This document shows, piece after piece, positions 39,431-49,445 of a stretch of 64,000 nucleotides of DNA (its first letter is position 1; every line of letters begins with the position of its first letter). The stretch is from Burkholderiales bacterium (lineage in GTDB: Bacteria; Pseudomonadota; Gammaproteobacteria; Burkholderiales; Burkholderiaceae_C): assembly GCA_016213205.1 (NCBI GenBank), contig JACRAZ010000071.1:32084-96083 (forward strand), in the 5' to 3' direction. A program made the translations under genes and the position numbers. The notes below the pieces were generated by a model that worked only from the letters and a program-made list of their open reading frames with translations, made no database searches and was not told where the DNA came from.

Positions 39431-40855
39431 TCAGGCGATGCGGCGAACGTCGACGAAGTGGCCGTTCAGCGCGGCGGCCGCGGCCATGGCCGGGCTGACG
39501 AGGTGGGTGCGGCCGCCGTTGCCCTGGCGCCCTTCGAAGTTGCGGTTGCTGGTGGAGGCGCAGCGCTCGCCGGGTTCCAGCCGGTCGGCGTTCATCGCCA
39601 GGCACATGCTGCAGCCGGGCTCGCGCCATTCGAAGCCGGCGGCCTTGAAGACCTCATGCAGGCCCTCGGCCTCGGCCTGGGCCTTCACCAGGCCCGAGCC
39701 CGGCACCACCATCGCGAGCTTCACGTTGCCGGCCACGCGGCCGCCGATCTTGCGCACCACCGCCGCGGCCTCGCGCATGTCCTCGATGCGGCTGTTGGTG
39801 CACGAGCCGATGAAGACCTTGTCGATGCGCAGGTCGGCGATCGCCTTGTTCGGCTCCAGGCCCATGTAGGCCAGCGCGCGCTCGATCGCGCCGCGCTTGA
39901 CCTCGTCTTTTTCCTTGTCGGGGTCGGGCACGCGGTCGTCGATGGACAGCACCATCTCGGGGCTGGTGCCCCAGGTGACCTGCGGCTTGATCTGGCTGGC
40001 ATCGAGCTCCACCACGGCGTCGAAGTGCGCGCCGGGGTCGCTGTGCAGCGTGCGCCAGTAGGCGGCAGCCTGCTCGAACTCCACGCCCTTGGGCGCGAAG
40101 GGCCGGCCCTTGACGTAGTGGATCGTCGTGTCGTCCACCGCCACCAGGCCCGCACGCGCGCCGGCCTCGATGGCCATGTTGCACACTGTCATGCGGCCTT
40201 CCATGCTGAGCGCGCGGATCGCCGAGCCACCGAACTCGATGGTGTAGCCGGTGCCGCCGGCGGTGCCGATCTTGCCGATGATCGCCAGCACGATGTCCTT
40301 GGCGCCACAGCCGCGCGTCAGCTGGCCTTCCACCTTGACGAGCATGTTCTTGGCCTTCTTGGCCAGCAGCGTCTGCGTGGCCATCACGTGCTCGACCTCG
40401 CTGGTGCCGATGCCATGCGCCAGCGCGCCGAAGGCGCCGTGGGTGCTGGTGTGGCTGTCGCCGCAGACCACCGTCATGCCCGGCAGCGTGGCCCCCTGCT
40501 CCGGGCCGATCACGTGCACGATGCCCTGGCGCTTGTCCAGGAACGGGAAGTAGGCCGCCGCGCCGAAGGCCTGGATGTTGGCGTCCAGCGTGGTGATCTG
40601 CTGCTTGCTGATCGGGTCGGTGATGCCGTCGTAACCACGCTCCCAGCCGGTGGTGGGCGTGTTGTGGTCGGCGGTGGCGACGATGGAGCTCACGCGCCAG
40701 ACCTTGCGCCCGGCCAGGCGCAGGCCCTCGAAGGCCTGCGGGCTGGTGACCTCATGCACCAGGTGGCGGTCGATGTAGAGCACGGCGGTGCCGTCCTCCT
40801 CGGTGTGGACGACGTGGTCGTCCCAGAGCTTGTCGTACAGGGTTCGGGCGCTCAT
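39431..40855 (-). CDS. leuC: 3-Isopropylmalate dehydratase large subunit
   Basis: A 474-residue aconitase-family enzyme with a [4Fe-4S] cluster. Cluster cysteines are in GSCTNSR and CSMC near the C-terminus. [16 protein letters not shown] is a strong family motif. Its ATG at 40855 lies 6 bases after the LysR stop, so LysR and leucine genes may share a transcript. Confidence 0.97.
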   Translation of the reverse strand: MSARTLYDKLWDDHVVHTEEDGTAVLYIDRHLVHEVTSPQAFEGLRLAGRKVWRVSSIVATADHNTPTTGWERGYDGITDPISKQQITTLDANIQAFGAAAYFPFLDKRQGIVHVIGPEQGATLPGMTVVCGDSHTSTHGAFGALAHGIGTSEVEHVMATQTLLAKKAKNMLVKVEGQLTRGCGAKDIVLAIIGKIGTAGGTGYTIEFGGSAIRALSMEGRMTVCNMAIEAGARAGLVAVDDTTIHYVKGRPFAPKGVEFEQAAAYWRTLHSDPGAHFDAVVELDASQIKPQVTWGTSPEMVLSIDDRVPDPDKEKDEVKRGAIERALAYMGLEPNKAIADLRIDKVFIGSCTNSRIEDMREAAAVVRKIGGRVAGNVKLAMVVPGSGLVKAQAEAEGLHEVFKAAGFEWREPGCSMCLAMNADRLEPGERCASTSNRNFEGRQGNGGRTHLVSPAMAAAAALNGHFVDVRRIA

Positions 40856-40861
40856 CGCGGG

Positions 40862-41821
40862 TCACCTTTTTCGGGGCTTGGATTGTCGCGCCGCCGGCTT
40901 CGCATCGGAAGCCGCGGCCGCGGGTTCGGAAAGGGGTTCGGGCGGACACACGGCGTCGACGAAACGCTGCACCACGGTGGGCAGCACCTCCTGGCGACGC
41001 ACGGCTAGCAGGTAGGGCCGCTGCGCCCAGGGCTCCTGCAGCGCCAGCGGCTCCACCTCGAAGATGCGCGCAAACCGCGCGGCCACCACGGCCGGCAGCA
41101 CCGCCACGCCCAAGCCGGCCTCAACGAGCTGGGCAATGGCATCGAAGCCGTGCACCTGCACCCGCACATTGAGCGTGCGGCCCAGCGCCTGTGCGCGTTC
41201 GCGCATCTGTTCGTGCACCGCGGCGCCCAGGTGCAGGCCGACGATGTCGAAATCGAGCAGCGCATCGAAGGGCACCGCGCCGCGCCTGGCCAGCACATGG
41301 CCACGCGGCACCAGCACCGCGAGTTCGCCCACGCGGTAGGGCCGGCAGTCCAGCGCCGCCTCGTGCTGCGGCGGCACGAAGATGCCCACGTCGGCCCGGC
41401 CGGCAGCCACCGCCGCCTGCACCTCGGCGCTGGTGAGGTCTTCCAGGCTGATGCGGATGCCGGGATGCGCGCGCGAGAAGGCGGCCAGGTCGGCCGGAAG
41501 GCATTCGGCAATGGCGCTGGCATTGGCGGCGATGCGCAGGTGGCCCTTGATGCCGCGCGAGAACTCGACCACCTCGCTCTCCAGCGCGTGCAGCGAGGCG
41601 TTGAGCGAGCGGATGTGGCGCACCAGCGCGCGCCCGGCCTCGGTGGGCTCGACGCCGCGGGCGCGGCGCTCGAACAGGCTCACCCCCAGGCGCGACTCCA
41701 GATCCGACAGGCGCTTGCTCGCCGCCGCCAGCGCCAGGTGCTCGCGCTCGGCGCCGCGCGTGATGCTGCGGGTTTCGGCGATGGCGAGCACGAGGTTGAG
41801 GCTGGTGAGGTCGAAGCGCAT
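40862..41821 (-). CDS. LysR-family regulator upstream of leuC
   Basis: A 319-residue LysR regulator. The N-terminal helix-turn-helix is in the first 65 residues (GAEREHLALAAASKRLSDLE), followed by a periplasmic-binding-like effector domain. The basic tail ends KPAARQSKPRKR. It is placed directly upstream of leuC on the same strand, an arrangement seen in other Burkholderiales. Target and effector unknown. The 170 bases from 41822 to 41991 hold no gene and should contain its promoter. Confidence 0.9.
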   Translation of the reverse strand: MRFDLTSLNLVLAIAETRSITRGAEREHLALAAASKRLSDLESRLGVSLFERRARGVEPTEAGRALVRHIRSLNASLHALESEVVEFSRGIKGHLRIAANASAIAECLPADLAAFSRAHPGIRISLEDLTSAEVQAAVAAGRADVGIFVPPQHEAALDCRPYRVGELAVLVPRGHVLARRGAVPFDALLDFDIVGLHLGAAVHEQMRERAQALGRTLNVRVQVHGFDAIAQLVEAGLGVAVLPAVVAARFARIFEVEPLALQEPWAQRPYLLAVRRQEVLPTVVQRFVDAVCPPEPLSEPAAAASDAKPAARQSKPRKR

Positions 41822-41991
41822 GGCGGGTGATGCGCCGGCGGCGCCAGACGCGAATGATGCGCGAAGGCTCGATCAAGTGCTCACGGCAGTCGAAAAGCCA
41901 GGCTTCGCAATCCGCGAATGATCGACCGCGCAGCCCATCGCCATCGCCTGCGGGCCCGGTGGCTGCCGCCTCTGCCCTGCCCGCCAGGTTG

Positions 41992-43179
41992 TCAGCGCCC
42001 GGCAGGCTCCGGCCGGCTCCACACCTGCCATTCACCGAGTTCGCCGATCGCGCGCGCATAGGTCACCATCGCCGCGGCGGTTCGGCAGCCGTAGGGCCCG
42101 TCCACGTCAAGAGCGGCGAATCGTCGCGGCGCGGCATCGCGCACTGCCGTCACCTCGGCCCGCAGGCGATTCACCCGCTCGGCCGGCCAGCCAGCCCAGT
42201 TGCCCAGCGAGACGCCGATCGATCGCGTCAACAGATCACGCCCCTGACCCACCATCAATTCGGCGAGCGCACCGCATGGCTGGCGCCGGTTCGCATCGGC
42301 CACGCGCGCCTTTGCACACCAGTCGGCCACCGATGCCGCCTCGTGCATGGACGACAGAGCAGTGGCCTCCTGGCTCAAGGCCTTGAACAGCGCCCAGGCC
42401 CGGAGGGACAAGGGCGTGTCGGCCGGCAATCCGGCATCGACCGCCTGCAGCAGTCGTCCCGATCCGTCGTCATAGCGGCTGGCCAGCTGGATGCGATGCA
42501 AGGCTTCGGCCAGCGCGCTGATGTCCTGCCGCGCCAGCCAGATCCACGCAACGGCGTTGTCGGGCTCCAGGCTCACCCACAGCCTGGGTGGCAGGCGGGC
42601 GCAAGCTGTGTCGTGCGATTTGGCACAGACCTTGGACGCCCACTGCAGCGCCAACGGATCACGTTCGTTGACCGCCAGTGTGACCAGATCGTCCAGGCGC
42701 TCTTGCAGCAGCGCAAAGGCGGCCGGTCCGCGGCGAACGCCCGGCGCCGGACGCAGGCCAGCCAATTGAGCATCCATATCATCAGCCAGGCGCTGCTTCA
42801 GGTCTTCGGGCAGGTCCTGCCGAGAGGGCTCGCCGGGCGACTCCGGCGCCACTTCGACCGACTTGACGATGCCGTGGCCACAGACCGCCAGTTCACCCGG
42901 GCCCGGCACCGGCCAGGCAACGGCGTCGTTCGTTCCAGCCGCGCCCCTTGTGGCATGAGTCACCGGCCCGCTGGCCGCAGGTACGACCACAGCGCGGCGC
43001 TGGTTCGCCAACACCTGCCATCCCGCCGCACGGTTCGCCAGGCCCGATGCCTTGGCCCGCGCCACCGCAGCGGGCGCGTCGTCCCGGTCCACGGCCCGCC
43101 GCACGGTCGCCCACATGGCCCACCAGGCCAGACCCAGCAGAGCGACCAGCAGGCCATACCCGACCCTGCGCCAGTTCAC
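41992..43179 (-). CDS. Membrane-anchored protein of unknown function
   Basis: A 395-residue protein from a GTG at 43179 that overlaps the response-regulator stop by four bases (GTGA), so it is translated as part of that operon. Residues 6-28 form one transmembrane helix (LLVALLGLAWWAMWATV). The rest is predicted soluble and helical, with tetratricopeptide-like stretches such as DPLALQWASKVC and PDNAVAWIWLARQ and several Cys residues. No family or active site recognised. Its tie to the sensor pair suggests an accessory or output role; inference only. Confidence 0.75.
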   Translation of the reverse strand: MNWRRVGYGLLVALLGLAWWAMWATVRRAVDRDDAPAAVARAKASGLANRAAGWQVLANQRRAVVVPAASGPVTHATRGAAGTNDAVAWPVPGPGELAVCGHGIVKSVEVAPESPGEPSRQDLPEDLKQRLADDMDAQLAGLRPAPGVRRGPAAFALLQERLDDLVTLAVNERDPLALQWASKVCAKSHDTACARLPPRLWVSLEPDNAVAWIWLARQDISALAEALHRIQLASRYDDGSGRLLQAVDAGLPADTPLSLRAWALFKALSQEATALSSMHEAASVADWCAKARVADANRRQPCGALAELMVGQGRDLLTRSIGVSLGNWAGWPAERVNRLRAEVTAVRDAAPRRFAALDVDGPYGCRTAAAMVTYARAIGELGEWQVWSRPEPAGR

Positions 43180-43940
43180 GCGCCCTGCTTCGCCGCCGCC
43201 ACCTTCACCGCCTCGCGCACCGCGGCCAGCTGCCGGCGGGAAACGGCCAGCCAGTCGCCGTTGCTGACCTGCACAGCCCAGCCCTCTTCGCCATCGTCCT
43301 CGCCGCGGCGTTCGAGCGCCCGCACCGCCGCCAGCGCCACCACGGCATTGCGGTGCACCCGCAGGAAGCCCTCGCCCAGGCGCTGCTCGAGTTCGGTCAG
43401 CGGGTCGTCCAGCACCCAGCGGCCGCGCAGGCTGCACAACGAGACGTACTTCTGCTCGGCCTTCAGGTACAGCACCTCGGCCGCCGGCACGCGCAGCACG
43501 CGGCCGCGGTCGCTCACCACCAGCATCGGCCCGGCCGGCGCCACCTCGCCGCGCTGGCCGCGGCGTTCGTCCACCCGCAGCAGCGCGGCCTGCAGGCGCT
43601 CGCGCCGCACCGGCTTGGTCAGGTAGTCGGCCGCGTCCACCTCGAAGGCGCGCAGCGCGTGCTCGCCATGGGCGGTGACGAACACCACCATCGGCGCAGC
43701 CGGCTGGCGGCGCAATTCGTCGGCCAGCTTCAGGCCGTCGCGGCCGGGCATGGCGATGTCCAGCAGCACCACGTCGACCGGACTTTGCCCCAGCAGCACC
43801 AGGGCCGTGTCGGCGTCACCGGCCTCGCCGGCCACCAGGGCCGGTGGCTCGGTGCAGGTCTCGACCAGAGACCGTAGCCGCATGCGGGCCAGCGGCTCGT
43901 CATCGACGATCAGGACGGTCAGCTTGCTGCGTTCGGTCAT
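43176..43940 (-). CDS. LytTR-family response regulator (AlgR-like)
   Basis: A 254-residue two-component regulator. The receiver domain holds the phospho-acceptor Asp61 in LLDIAMPGRDG and the acidic pair DDE at 13-15. A LytTR DNA-binding domain follows from about residue 145 (LYLKAEQKYVSLCSLRG, VHRNAVVAL). It is 19 bases downstream of the histidine kinase gene. Together with the divergent argH it matches the Pseudomonas algZ-algR locus. Confidence 0.9.
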   Translation of the reverse strand: MTERSKLTVLIVDDEPLARMRLRSLVETCTEPPALVAGEAGDADTALVLLGQSPVDVVLLDIAMPGRDGLKLADELRRQPAAPMVVFVTAHGEHALRAFEVDAADYLTKPVRRERLQAALLRVDERRGQRGEVAPAGPMLVVSDRGRVLRVPAAEVLYLKAEQKYVSLCSLRGRWVLDDPLTELEQRLGEGFLRVHRNAVVALAAVRALERRGEDDGEEGWAVQVSNGDWLAVSRRQLAAVREAVKVAAAKQGA

Positions 43941-43959
43941 GGTGTCAGCTCAACGGGGG

Positions 43960-45144
43960 TCACAGCGGAATGGCCATGCGGGCCTGGAAGCGCCCGGCCA
44001 CCACGCCGGTTTCCAGCGTGCCGGCCAGGTCGTGCAACAAGCGCAGGCGCTCGCGCACATTGGCCAGCGCAATGCCGCTGCCGGGCGGGCCGGGCTCATC
44101 GGGCAGGGTGTTGCTCACCAGCACCTCCACCATGCCCAGGCGGGCCCGTGTCTGCACCAGCACATGGCCGCCGTCCACCGCGGGCTCGACACCGTGGCGC
44201 ACGGCGTTCTCCACCAGCGGCTGCAGCACCAGCGGGGGCACGCGCGCCACTGCGGCGGCGGGATCCAGGTCCCACACCACACGCAGGCGCTTGCCGAAGC
44301 GCAGCTGCTCGATGGCGAGGTAGCGCTGGGCAAGCTCGATCTCCTCGTCCAGCGTCACCGCGCTGCCGGTCTCGGCCAAGGCGGCGCGGAACAGCTCGGA
44401 CAGGTCTTCCAGCACGGTTTCAGCCTGCGTGGGGTCGATGCGCACCAGGGCCAGCGCCGTGTTCAGGGCGTTGAACAGGAAGTGCGGGCGGATGCGCGAC
44501 TGCAGCTCGGCCAGGCGCGCGTTGGCCTCCACCGGCTGCGCCGCCACCGAACGCAAGGTGAGCCACTGCCAGACCAGCGCAGCCATCGCCGCGCCCCCGA
44601 CGGCGGCGGCCGCGCCGGCGAAGGTGGTCATCGGCGCGAGGCTGAGGAAGGCGATCAGGCCCCAGCCCACCAGCGCGGCAAAGGCGCCCAGCAACATCAC
44701 CGCCAGAAGCACCTGGCGTGCCGGCAGCCGTGACAGCACGGCGCGCGACCCACACACCGCCGGCACCCACACCAGGCCTGCACCCAGTGCGGCGAAGGCC
44801 AGGCCCACGGCACGGAACGCCCAATCCAGCAGGCTGTCGGAGGCCGGCAGGCCGGCCAGTGCGACGACCACCTGGATGAACACCAGCACTCGCAGCCCCA
44901 GCGCAGGCCGGCACAGGTCGAAGGGGGTGGACAGCCGCTCGCGCAGGCGCTGCTGTTGCTCGTGCAGCGGGTCGAAGCGGCTCGGATCGAAGTGCGTGCT
45001 GTCGCCCGCGTGGGGCTGGCGCGTCGTGGCCGGCCACAGGCTGGCCGGCCGCGTATCGGCGGCGGCAGGCGCCGCCGGCCCGCCTGCGGGCGGCTGCGCG
45101 GGCGGGGCGGGGGGCGCGTCGTCGGGCTGGGAGGGCGGGGCCAT
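43960..45144 (-). CDS. LytS/AlgZ-type sensor histidine kinase
   Basis: A 394-residue kinase. The first 80 residues are cytoplasmic and rich in Pro/Ala. About four transmembrane helices lie at 83-190. The dimerisation/phosphorylation part has His221 in [13 protein letters not shown], which is the His_kinase (PF06580) signature, and the ATPase part ends with [13 protein letters not shown]. It is the first gene of the operon, divergent from argH across a 69-base gap holding an ATAATA-like element. Confidence 0.9.
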   Translation of the reverse strand: MAPPSQPDDAPPAPPAQPPAGGPAAPAAADTRPASLWPATTRQPHAGDSTHFDPSRFDPLHEQQQRLRERLSTPFDLCRPALGLRVLVFIQVVVALAGLPASDSLLDWAFRAVGLAFAALGAGLVWVPAVCGSRAVLSRLPARQVLLAVMLLGAFAALVGWGLIAFLSLAPMTTFAGAAAAVGGAAMAALVWQWLTLRSVAAQPVEANARLAELQSRIRPHFLFNALNTALALVRIDPTQAETVLEDLSELFRAALAETGSAVTLDEEIELAQRYLAIEQLRFGKRLRVVWDLDPAAAVARVPPLVLQPLVENAVRHGVEPAVDGGHVLVQTRARLGMVEVLVSNTLPDEPGPPGSGIALANVRERLRLLHDLAGTLETGVVAGRFQARMAIPL

Positions 45145-45213
45145 GGGTGCGGCCCGGATAATACGGGCTTCGGCTGCGCGACCGCGTGGCCCGCAGCCCC
45201 ACTTTGCATCAGC

Positions 45214-46614
45214 ATGTCAGGCAATCAACTCGACAAGAAATCGCAGGCCTGGTCGGCCCTGTTCTCCGAGCCGATGAGCGAGCTCGTCAAGCGCTACACG
45301 GCGAGCGTGAACTTCGACAAGCGCCTCTGGCGCGCCGACATCGATGGCAGCCTGGCCCACGCCGAGATGCTGGCCACGCAGGGCATCATCGGGGCGCAGG
45401 ATCTGGCCGACATCCAGCGCGGCATGGCCCAGATCCGGGCCGAGATCGAATCCGGCGAATTCGCCTGGAAGCTTGAGCTCGAGGATGTGCACCTGAACAT
45501 CGAGGCCCGGCTCACGCAGTTGGTGGGCGATGCCGGCAAACGCCTGCACACCGGGCGCTCGCGCAACGACCAGGTGGCCACCGATGTGCGGCTGTGGCTG
45601 CGTGGCGAGGTGGACGCGATCGCCGCGCTGCTGGGCGACATGCAGCGCGCGCTGCTCGGCGTGGCCGAGCAGCATGCCGACACCGTGATGCCCGGCTTCA
45701 CGCACCTGCAGGTGGCCCAGCCGGTGAGCTTTGCGCACCACCTGCTGGCCTACGTGGAGATGTTCGCCCGCGATGCCGAACGCCTGGTCGACCTGCGACA
45801 GCGCCTGAACCGCCTGCCGCTGGGCGCCGCCGCGCTGGCCGGCACCAGCTACCCGCTGGACCGCGACCTGGTGGCCCGCCTGCTGGGCTTCGAGGGCGTG
45901 TGCGAGAACAGCCTCGACGCGGTGAGCGACCGCGATTTCGCGCTCGAGTTCTCCTCGTTCGCCGCCATCACCATGGTGCATGTCTCGCGGCTGGCCGAGG
46001 AGCTGGTGCTGTGGATGAGCCAGAACTTCGGCTTCATCGACCTGGCCGACCGCTACTGCACCGGCTCGTCGATCATGCCGCAGAAGCGCAACCCCGACGT
46101 GGCCGAGCTGGCACGCGGCAAGAGCGGCCGGGTGGTGGGCCACCTGATGGGCCTGATCACGTTGATGAAGGGCCAGCCATTGGCCTACAACAAGGACAAC
46201 CAGGAAGACAAGGAACCGCTGTTCGACAGCGTGGACACGGTGAGCGACACGCTGCGCATCATGGCCGAGATGGTGGCCGGCATCGTGGTGAAGAAGGAAG
46301 CGATGGAACGCGCCGCGCTCAAGGGCTACGCCACCGCCACCGACCTGGCCGACTACCTGGCGCACAAGGGCCTGCCCTTCCGCGATGCGCACGAGATCGT
46401 GGCCCACGCGGTGAAGCTGGGCCTGCAGCGGGGTATCGACCTGGCCGATCTGCCGCTGGAGGAGCTGAAGGCCTTCCACCCCTCGATCGAGGCCGACGTG
46501 CTGCCGGCGCTGACGCTGCGCGGCTCGCTGGAGGCGCGCAAGGTGCGTGGCGGCACCGCGCCGGTGCAGGTGCGCGCGCAGATCGCGCGGCACCGCAGCC
46601 GCCTGGGCGACTGA
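45214..46614 (+). CDS. argH: Argininosuccinate lyase
   Basis: A 466-residue enzyme of the last arginine step. The family signature [12 protein letters not shown] is at about 284-295, and [12 protein letters not shown] is present. The ATG at 45214 (MSGNQLDKK) is preferred; earlier codons in frame lie in the divergent promoter region and the kinase gene. Conserved Ser and His residues of the lyase are present in the signature. Confidence 0.97.
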   Translation: MSGNQLDKKSQAWSALFSEPMSELVKRYTASVNFDKRLWRADIDGSLAHAEMLATQGIIGAQDLADIQRGMAQIRAEIESGEFAWKLELEDVHLNIEARLTQLVGDAGKRLHTGRSRNDQVATDVRLWLRGEVDAIAALLGDMQRALLGVAEQHADTVMPGFTHLQVAQPVSFAHHLLAYVEMFARDAERLVDLRQRLNRLPLGAAALAGTSYPLDRDLVARLLGFEGVCENSLDAVSDRDFALEFSSFAAITMVHVSRLAEELVLWMSQNFGFIDLADRYCTGSSIMPQKRNPDVAELARGKSGRVVGHLMGLITLMKGQPLAYNKDNQEDKEPLFDSVDTVSDTLRIMAEMVAGIVVKKEAMERAALKGYATATDLADYLAHKGLPFRDAHEIVAHAVKLGLQRGIDLADLPLEELKAFHPSIEADVLPALTLRGSLEARKVRGGTAPVQVRAQIARHRSRLGD

Positions 46615-46647
46615 GCGCACCCGCCAGGCACACGGCCGGCGCGCCGC

Positions 46648-47100
46648 TCAAGGCTGCTGCCGGTCGGCCTCGTCCAGCGGCTGGCCCTTGTCGAACACGA
46701 TGCGCCAGACCCCCGGCGCCTCCTGGCGCCAGACCGAGTTGAAGCGCGAGATGCGCTTGCCCTGCGGATCACGCACCGGGCCGCTGGAGTGGGCCAGGCT
46801 GCCGTCAGCCAGCACTTCCACCTGATCGGGCTCCCACGAAAACGGGGCCTGCGCCCCCTCGTAGAAGCCCTTCCATGCGGCCACCACGGCCGCCTTGCCG
46901 CGCAGCGGGCCGCGGCTGCCGAAGAACACCGCCTGGTCGGACAGGTGCCGCTCGAAGGCGGCCAGGTCGCGTTCGGCCATCGAGCGGGCGAACGCCCGTT
47001 CGGTGTCGGCCACCTGCTGGCGCAGGCGTTCGAGGTCCGGCGCGGCCATCACCCCGCAGCTCGACAGCCCCAGGGCCAGGAGGCCGGCACGCAGGCGCAT
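46648..47100 (-). CDS. Exported SnoaL/NTF2-like protein (DUF4440 type)
   Basis: A 150-residue protein with a signal peptide of about 19 residues (GVMA before APDLE) that also contains a Cys. The remainder is a compact NTF2-like fold with the RSMAERDLAAFERHLSD segment and the WRIVFDKGQ ending. Such proteins bind small molecules or catalyse simple steps; function unknown. It is transcribed with the small membrane protein just upstream. Confidence 0.82.
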   Translation of the reverse strand: MRLRAGLLALGLSSCGVMAAPDLERLRQQVADTERAFARSMAERDLAAFERHLSDQAVFFGSRGPLRGKAAVVAAWKGFYEGAQAPFSWEPDQVEVLADGSLAHSSGPVRDPQGKRISRFNSVWRQEAPGVWRIVFDKGQPLDEADRQQP

Positions 47101-47101
47101 C

Positions 47102-47431
47102 TCAATGGCTCGCCGCCGGCAGGCCCTGCGGCTCTTCGTGCAGCAGCCAGGCCAGCAGGATCAGCGCGGCGGCGCCGCCCACCGGGAACAGCAGCACCGC
47201 GCTGGCCACCCATCCCGGCACCGAGCGCGCCATGCGGCGCGCGGCCAGGCCGAGGAACACCCAGTGCAACGGCAGCGCCACCGCGATCGCCAGCGCAAGC
47301 CCGACGATGCGCGGCACCGAGGCCACGGTGCTCTCCACCATCGGTGGCAGGAACATCGAAAGGGCTGCGCACGCGGCAACCAGGGCCAGCGCCGAATCGG
47401 TCAACGCGCGCTTGGCAGACTTGGTGTTCAT
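47102..47431 (-). CDS. Small inner-membrane protein
   Basis: A 109-residue protein with three hydrophobic segments (about 14-35, 43-60 and 75-95). It begins MNTKSAKRAL. No family recognised. Its stop is directly before the start of the exported NTF2-like gene, so the two are probably an operon. The start at 47431 gives a typical charged N-terminus; upstream in-frame codons overlap the divergent polymerase gene. Confidence 0.75.
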   Translation of the reverse strand: MNTKSAKRALTDSALALVAACAALSMFLPPMVESTVASVPRIVGLALAIAVALPLHWVFLGLAARRMARSVPGWVASAVLLFPVGGAAALILLAWLLHEEPQGLPAASH

Positions 47432-47519
47432 CGCCTGTCTCCTGCTGTGGCTGGGTGCCGATCGTAGTACGAACCACGCGCGGCGCGCAGCCGGCCGGGC
47501 CCGCCCCACAATGGCCGCG

Positions 47520-48689
47520 ATGAGCCGCCCCAGCCACCCCCCCGTGCGCCGCTGGATCGCGCACCTGGACATGGACGCGTTCTACGCTTCCGTCGAGCTG
47601 CTGCGCTACCCCGAGCTGGTGGGCCAGCCGGTGGTCATCGGCGGCGGGCGGCGCCACCAGCCCGAGCTGCTGGCCGACGGCACGCGCCGCTTCGCCCGCC
47701 TGGCCAACTACACCGGCCGCGGCGTGATCACCACCGCCACGTATGCGGCGCGGGACCTCGGCGTGCACTCGGGCATGGGGCTGATGAAGGCCGCGCTGCG
47801 GGCGCCGCAGGCGGTGCTGCTGCCGGTGGATTTCGAGCAGTACCGCCTGTACTCGCGCCGCTTCAAGGCCGCGGTGGCCGAAGTAGCGCCCGTGATCGAG
47901 GACCGCGGCATCGACGAGATCTACATCGACCTGACCGCGCAACCCGGCGCGCAGGACAGCGTGGCCCACGATCCGCACGGCGGCGTGCGGGCGATCGCGC
48001 TGGACATCAAGAACAACGTGCGGCGGGCCACCGGGCTGAGCTGCTCGATCGGAATCACGCCGAACAAGCTGCTGTCGAAGATCGCCTCCGAGCTGGACAA
48101 GCCCGACGGCCTGACGCTGCTGACGCACGAGGACCTGGCCGAGCGCATCTGGCCGCTGCCGGTGCGGCGCATCAACGGCATCGGCCCGAAGGCCGGCGCG
48201 CGGCTGGCGGCGCTGGGCATCGAGACCATCGCGCAGCTCGCCGCCTGCGAGCGCGGCTGGCTGGTGCAGCACTTCGGCCGCAGCTACGGGGCCTGGCTGC
48301 ACGATGCCTCGCATGGCGTGGACGAGCGGCCCGTGGCCACCCACAGCGAGCCGGTGTCGATGAGCCGGGAGACCACCTTCGAGCGCGACCTGCATGCCAA
48401 ACGCGACCGCACTGAACTCTCGGCCGTGTTCACGCAACTGGCCGAACAGGTGGCCCGCGATCTGCAGCGCAAGGGCTACGAGGGGCGCACCATCGGCATC
48501 AAGCTGCGTTTCGACGACTTCAAGACCGTCACGCGCGACATGACCATCGAACAGCCCACCGCCGAAGCCACGACGATCCGCCTGGCCGCGGGCCTGTGCC
48601 TGAAGCGGGTGGACCTGAGCAAACGCATCCGTCTGCTCGGCGTGCGCGTAAGTGCGCTGCGGCGCGCAACCCCGCACGCCACGGGCTGA
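47520..48689 (+). CDS. dinB: Y-family DNA polymerase IV
   Basis: A 389-residue translesion polymerase. Catalytic acids are Asp17 in HLDMDAFYASVE and the DEIYIDL motif; Tyr22 takes the steric-gate position that is Phe13 in E. coli DinB. An insert of about 20 residues (RRHQPELLADGTRRF) separates the GG of the first motif from RGVITTATY. Little-finger and C-terminal parts are intact, but no beta-clamp motif was identified with confidence. The start at 47520 is used; an ATG nine bases earlier is equally possible. Confidence 0.92.
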   Translation: MSRPSHPPVRRWIAHLDMDAFYASVELLRYPELVGQPVVIGGGRRHQPELLADGTRRFARLANYTGRGVITTATYAARDLGVHSGMGLMKAALRAPQAVLLPVDFEQYRLYSRRFKAAVAEVAPVIEDRGIDEIYIDLTAQPGAQDSVAHDPHGGVRAIALDIKNNVRRATGLSCSIGITPNKLLSKIASELDKPDGLTLLTHEDLAERIWPLPVRRINGIGPKAGARLAALGIETIAQLAACERGWLVQHFGRSYGAWLHDASHGVDERPVATHSEPVSMSRETTFERDLHAKRDRTELSAVFTQLAEQVARDLQRKGYEGRTIGIKLRFDDFKTVTRDMTIEQPTAEATTIRLAAGLCLKRVDLSKRIRLLGVRVSALRRATPHATG

Positions 48690-48759
48690 ACCGGGCCCAG
48701 GCCGCATCCCACGGCCTGAGGTCGACAGCCCGCGCCCCGCCACCTAAGCTCCGCCCACC

Positions 48760-49437
48760 ATGCACAAAGCCCTCCTCGCCCTCGCCTGCGCCACCCTGCT
48801 GCCCAGCCTCGCGGCGGCAGCGCAGCTGCAGATCACCGTCACCACCGCCGACGGCAAGCCCGCGCCCGACGTCGCGGTGCTGGTCCAGCCCACGGCGGCC
48901 TGGCCGGCGCAGCCCCTGCCGGAGCCGGCGCTCATCGCGCAGCAGAACATCCGGTTCGTGCCCTTCGTCACCGTGGTGCCGGTGGGTGGCACGGTGCGCT
49001 TCGTCAACCGCGACCGCTACGACCACCACGTGCGCTCGCAGCCCGGCGGGCCGCTGGGCAACGTGGCGCCGGCCCAGCAGTTCGAGTTCCGCATGGCCGC
49101 CGCCAAGGCTGACAAGCCCGGCGCCCCCGCCGACCTGAAGCTGGACGTGCCCGGCACCATCGCGCTGGGCTGCCACCTGCACGGCTCGATGCGCGGCCAC
49201 GTGCTGGTGAGCGCCACGCCCTGGTTCGCGGTCACCGACGACAAGGGCGTCGCCACGGTGGCCAACCTGCCGGACGGCCAGGTGGAGCTGAAGCTCTGGC
49301 ACCCCGACCAGCTCACCGATCAGGCGGGCACCCGGTTGCAGGCGGCCGGCTCGATGAACGCCGAGGCCAAGCTCAACTTCAACCCGCGGCGGCGCCCCGG
49401 TCCGGGCACGCCACCCGGGCCGCAGTACAACTTCTGA
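48760..49437 (+). CDS. Exported cupredoxin-like protein
   Basis: A 225-residue protein with a signal peptide of about 20 residues. The core resembles plastocyanin-type cupredoxins and so-called methylamine utilisation proteins: RYDHH places His89/His90, and GCHLHGSMRGH places Cys138, His141 and Met144, a plausible type 1 copper set. A carboxypeptidase-regulatory-like stretch follows. The tail is Pro/Arg-rich. It probably binds copper in the periplasm; partner unknown. It is alone, 70 bases after the polymerase gene. Confidence 0.8.
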   Translation: MHKALLALACATLLPSLAAAAQLQITVTTADGKPAPDVAVLVQPTAAWPAQPLPEPALIAQQNIRFVPFVTVVPVGGTVRFVNRDRYDHHVRSQPGGPLGNVAPAQQFEFRMAAAKADKPGAPADLKLDVPGTIALGCHLHGSMRGHVLVSATPWFAVTDDKGVATVANLPDGQVELKLWHPDQLTDQAGTRLQAAGSMNAEAKLNFNPRRRPGPGTPPGPQYNF

Positions 49438-49445
49438 GGCCGCGC

